Assembly: GCA_001643675.2 (NCBI GenBank) | Contig: LSRY02000024.1 | Span: forward strand, 1,180,001-1,244,000 | Reading direction: 5' to 3' | Length of the DNA stretch: 64,000 bases | Origin: Monocercomonoides exilis | Lineage: Eukaryota > Preaxostyla > Oxymonadida > Polymastigidae | Part shown: positions 63,371 through 64,000 of the stretch, piece by piece | How positions within the stretch are numbered: the stretch's first letter is position 1 | Layout: every line of letters begins with the position of its first letter | Made by a program: the position numbers and the translations under genes | The notes under the pieces: generated by a model | What the model was told of the DNA's origin: nothing | Databases searched by the model: none | The model's input: the letters and a program-made list of their open reading frames with translations, nothing else

Positions 63371-64000
63371 CCCCGAAAAAAAGTATGATCCCAAAAATAA
63401 TTACCCAAATGTGTCCGGAAAAAAAGGTAAATTTGAGAATGATAAAAGCATTAATGCAAAAAAAGAAATAATACACAAACAAAACAAAATGGCAAGAATT
63501 GCAAAGGGCTCGATTCAAAAGAAAATTCATATGCTGCGCGATCTAGGAAAGGGAAGAAACGAAATTGCTCGTTTATTGAAAATTTCAGTCAAGACTGTAA
63601 AAAAACACAAAAAAACATACCATATATAATCAAATCGGTCTGTTAAAGGCAAACTCGGAAGGCCATTTTTTATTTCGCATGCTTTGCTGAAGAAAGCTTA
63701 AAAAGAATCAAAATGCATGCAAATTCGAAGAATCAGAGATCCAACCGATTATCTTGCTATGAATTGCAACAATTCCATCGCTTTTCGACGATTGCGCGTA
63801 ATTAGTGGAAAATATACAAAGAGAAAAGTCAAACCTTTCCTATCAAAGAATGCTTGTAAGATGAGAAACGAATTTGCTGAAAAACATTTAAGGGATGATG
63901 AATTATGGAAGCTGACGATCTTCGCTGATGAAAAAAAAACAATTCATTTGGACCAGATAATACAAGAATGGAATAGAATGAAAATGATAATGAAGAGATA
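63371..64000 (+). mobile_element. Tc1/mariner-like element, 5' part (runs off window)
   Basis: A terminal-repeat-like sequence starts after TTA at 63371 (CCCCGAAAAAAAGTATGATC) and is followed about 80 bp later by a transposase remnant. The core 63378-63407 recurs inverted at 47276-47305. The 3' half and the second terminal repeat are outside the window. The element is inactive as it stands because its transposase frame is broken. Confidence 0.65.
63489..64000 (+). pseudogene. Tc1/mariner transposase remnant (partial)
   Basis: From ATG 63489 the frame gives an N-terminal helix-turn-helix (IQKKIHMLRDLGKGRNEIAR, LLKISVKTVKKHKK), then a TAA (63627), the linker KGKLGRP typical of the family, a second TAA (63699), and after RKVKPFLSKNACKMRNEFAE the motif DELWKLTIFADEKK, whose Asp at 63927 is the first catalytic residue of the DDD/E triad. 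Beyond an A9 run (63931-63939) the frame shifts: one base later the sequence reads SFGPDN, the expected continuation. Two stops plus a homopolymer shift mark it as a pseudogene. The remaining catalytic residues lie beyond the window edge. Confidence 0.8.

Noticed and set aside
63627-63701. In-frame TAA codons in the transposase remnant as evidence for TAA/TAG reassigned to glutamine, known in some oxymonads.
   Set aside because: More than 12,700 codons of the UBR4-like gene contain no internal TAA or TAG and use CAA/CAG for Gln, and genes end plausibly at TAA. The transposase also has a frameshift, so decay explains the stops.

Overview
The window is eukaryotic, most likely a protist. Coding stretches are about 40% GC and AT-rich spacers separate them. 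There are short GT-AG introns, no operons, and proteins inflated with serine, glutamate and lysine runs. Six introns can be placed by reading-frame continuity, and every donor reads GTKTGW (GTGTGT, GTGTGA, GTTTGT or GTTTGA). TAA, TAG and TGA all behave as stops. A metamonad (oxymonad-like) or an amoeba would fit; this is inference, not a firm placement.

Region by region: (1) 1-38330 is the 3' part of one enormous gene, a UBR4/BIG/calossin-type E3 ubiquitin ligase. It is cut by the left window edge and by a single 170-bp intron, with at least 12,719 residues visible. UBR box, beta-propeller, jelly-roll-like, ZZ, cysteine-rich and hemiRING domains sit like islands in low-complexity sequence. 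(2) 38331-41571 is AT-rich and gene-free, apart from a nested palindrome. (3) 41572-45340 holds a divergent pair: a disordered basic/acidic protein on the minus strand and a long coiled-coil protein with one intron on the plus strand. (4) 45341-48160 is gene-free, with a 58-bp poly(T) and a mariner-end-like repeat. (5) 48170-52078 is a GC-rich island, the wreck of a large minus-strand gene, including a decayed ubiquitin-like segment. (6) 53.0-54.0 kb is a smaller decayed minus-strand coding remnant. (7) 54775-58747 is a five-exon gene whose product fuses an apparently intact ubiquitin-specific protease (USP) to a DDE/RNase-H-like transposase-type protein. (8) 58870-58992 is a GC-rich, strongly base-paired element, a candidate structured RNA or a transposon end. 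(9) 60.2-62.7 kb holds two eroded plus-strand coding islands. (10) 63371-64000 is the 5' part of a decayed Tc1/mariner element that runs off the right edge.

Ubiquitin biology recurs three times: an E3 ligase, a USP fused to a transposase, and a ubiquitin-like relic. Nothing in the sequence links them functionally. The most novel item is the USP-transposase fusion. The long intact reading frames argue that the broken genes are real decay rather than poor assembly.
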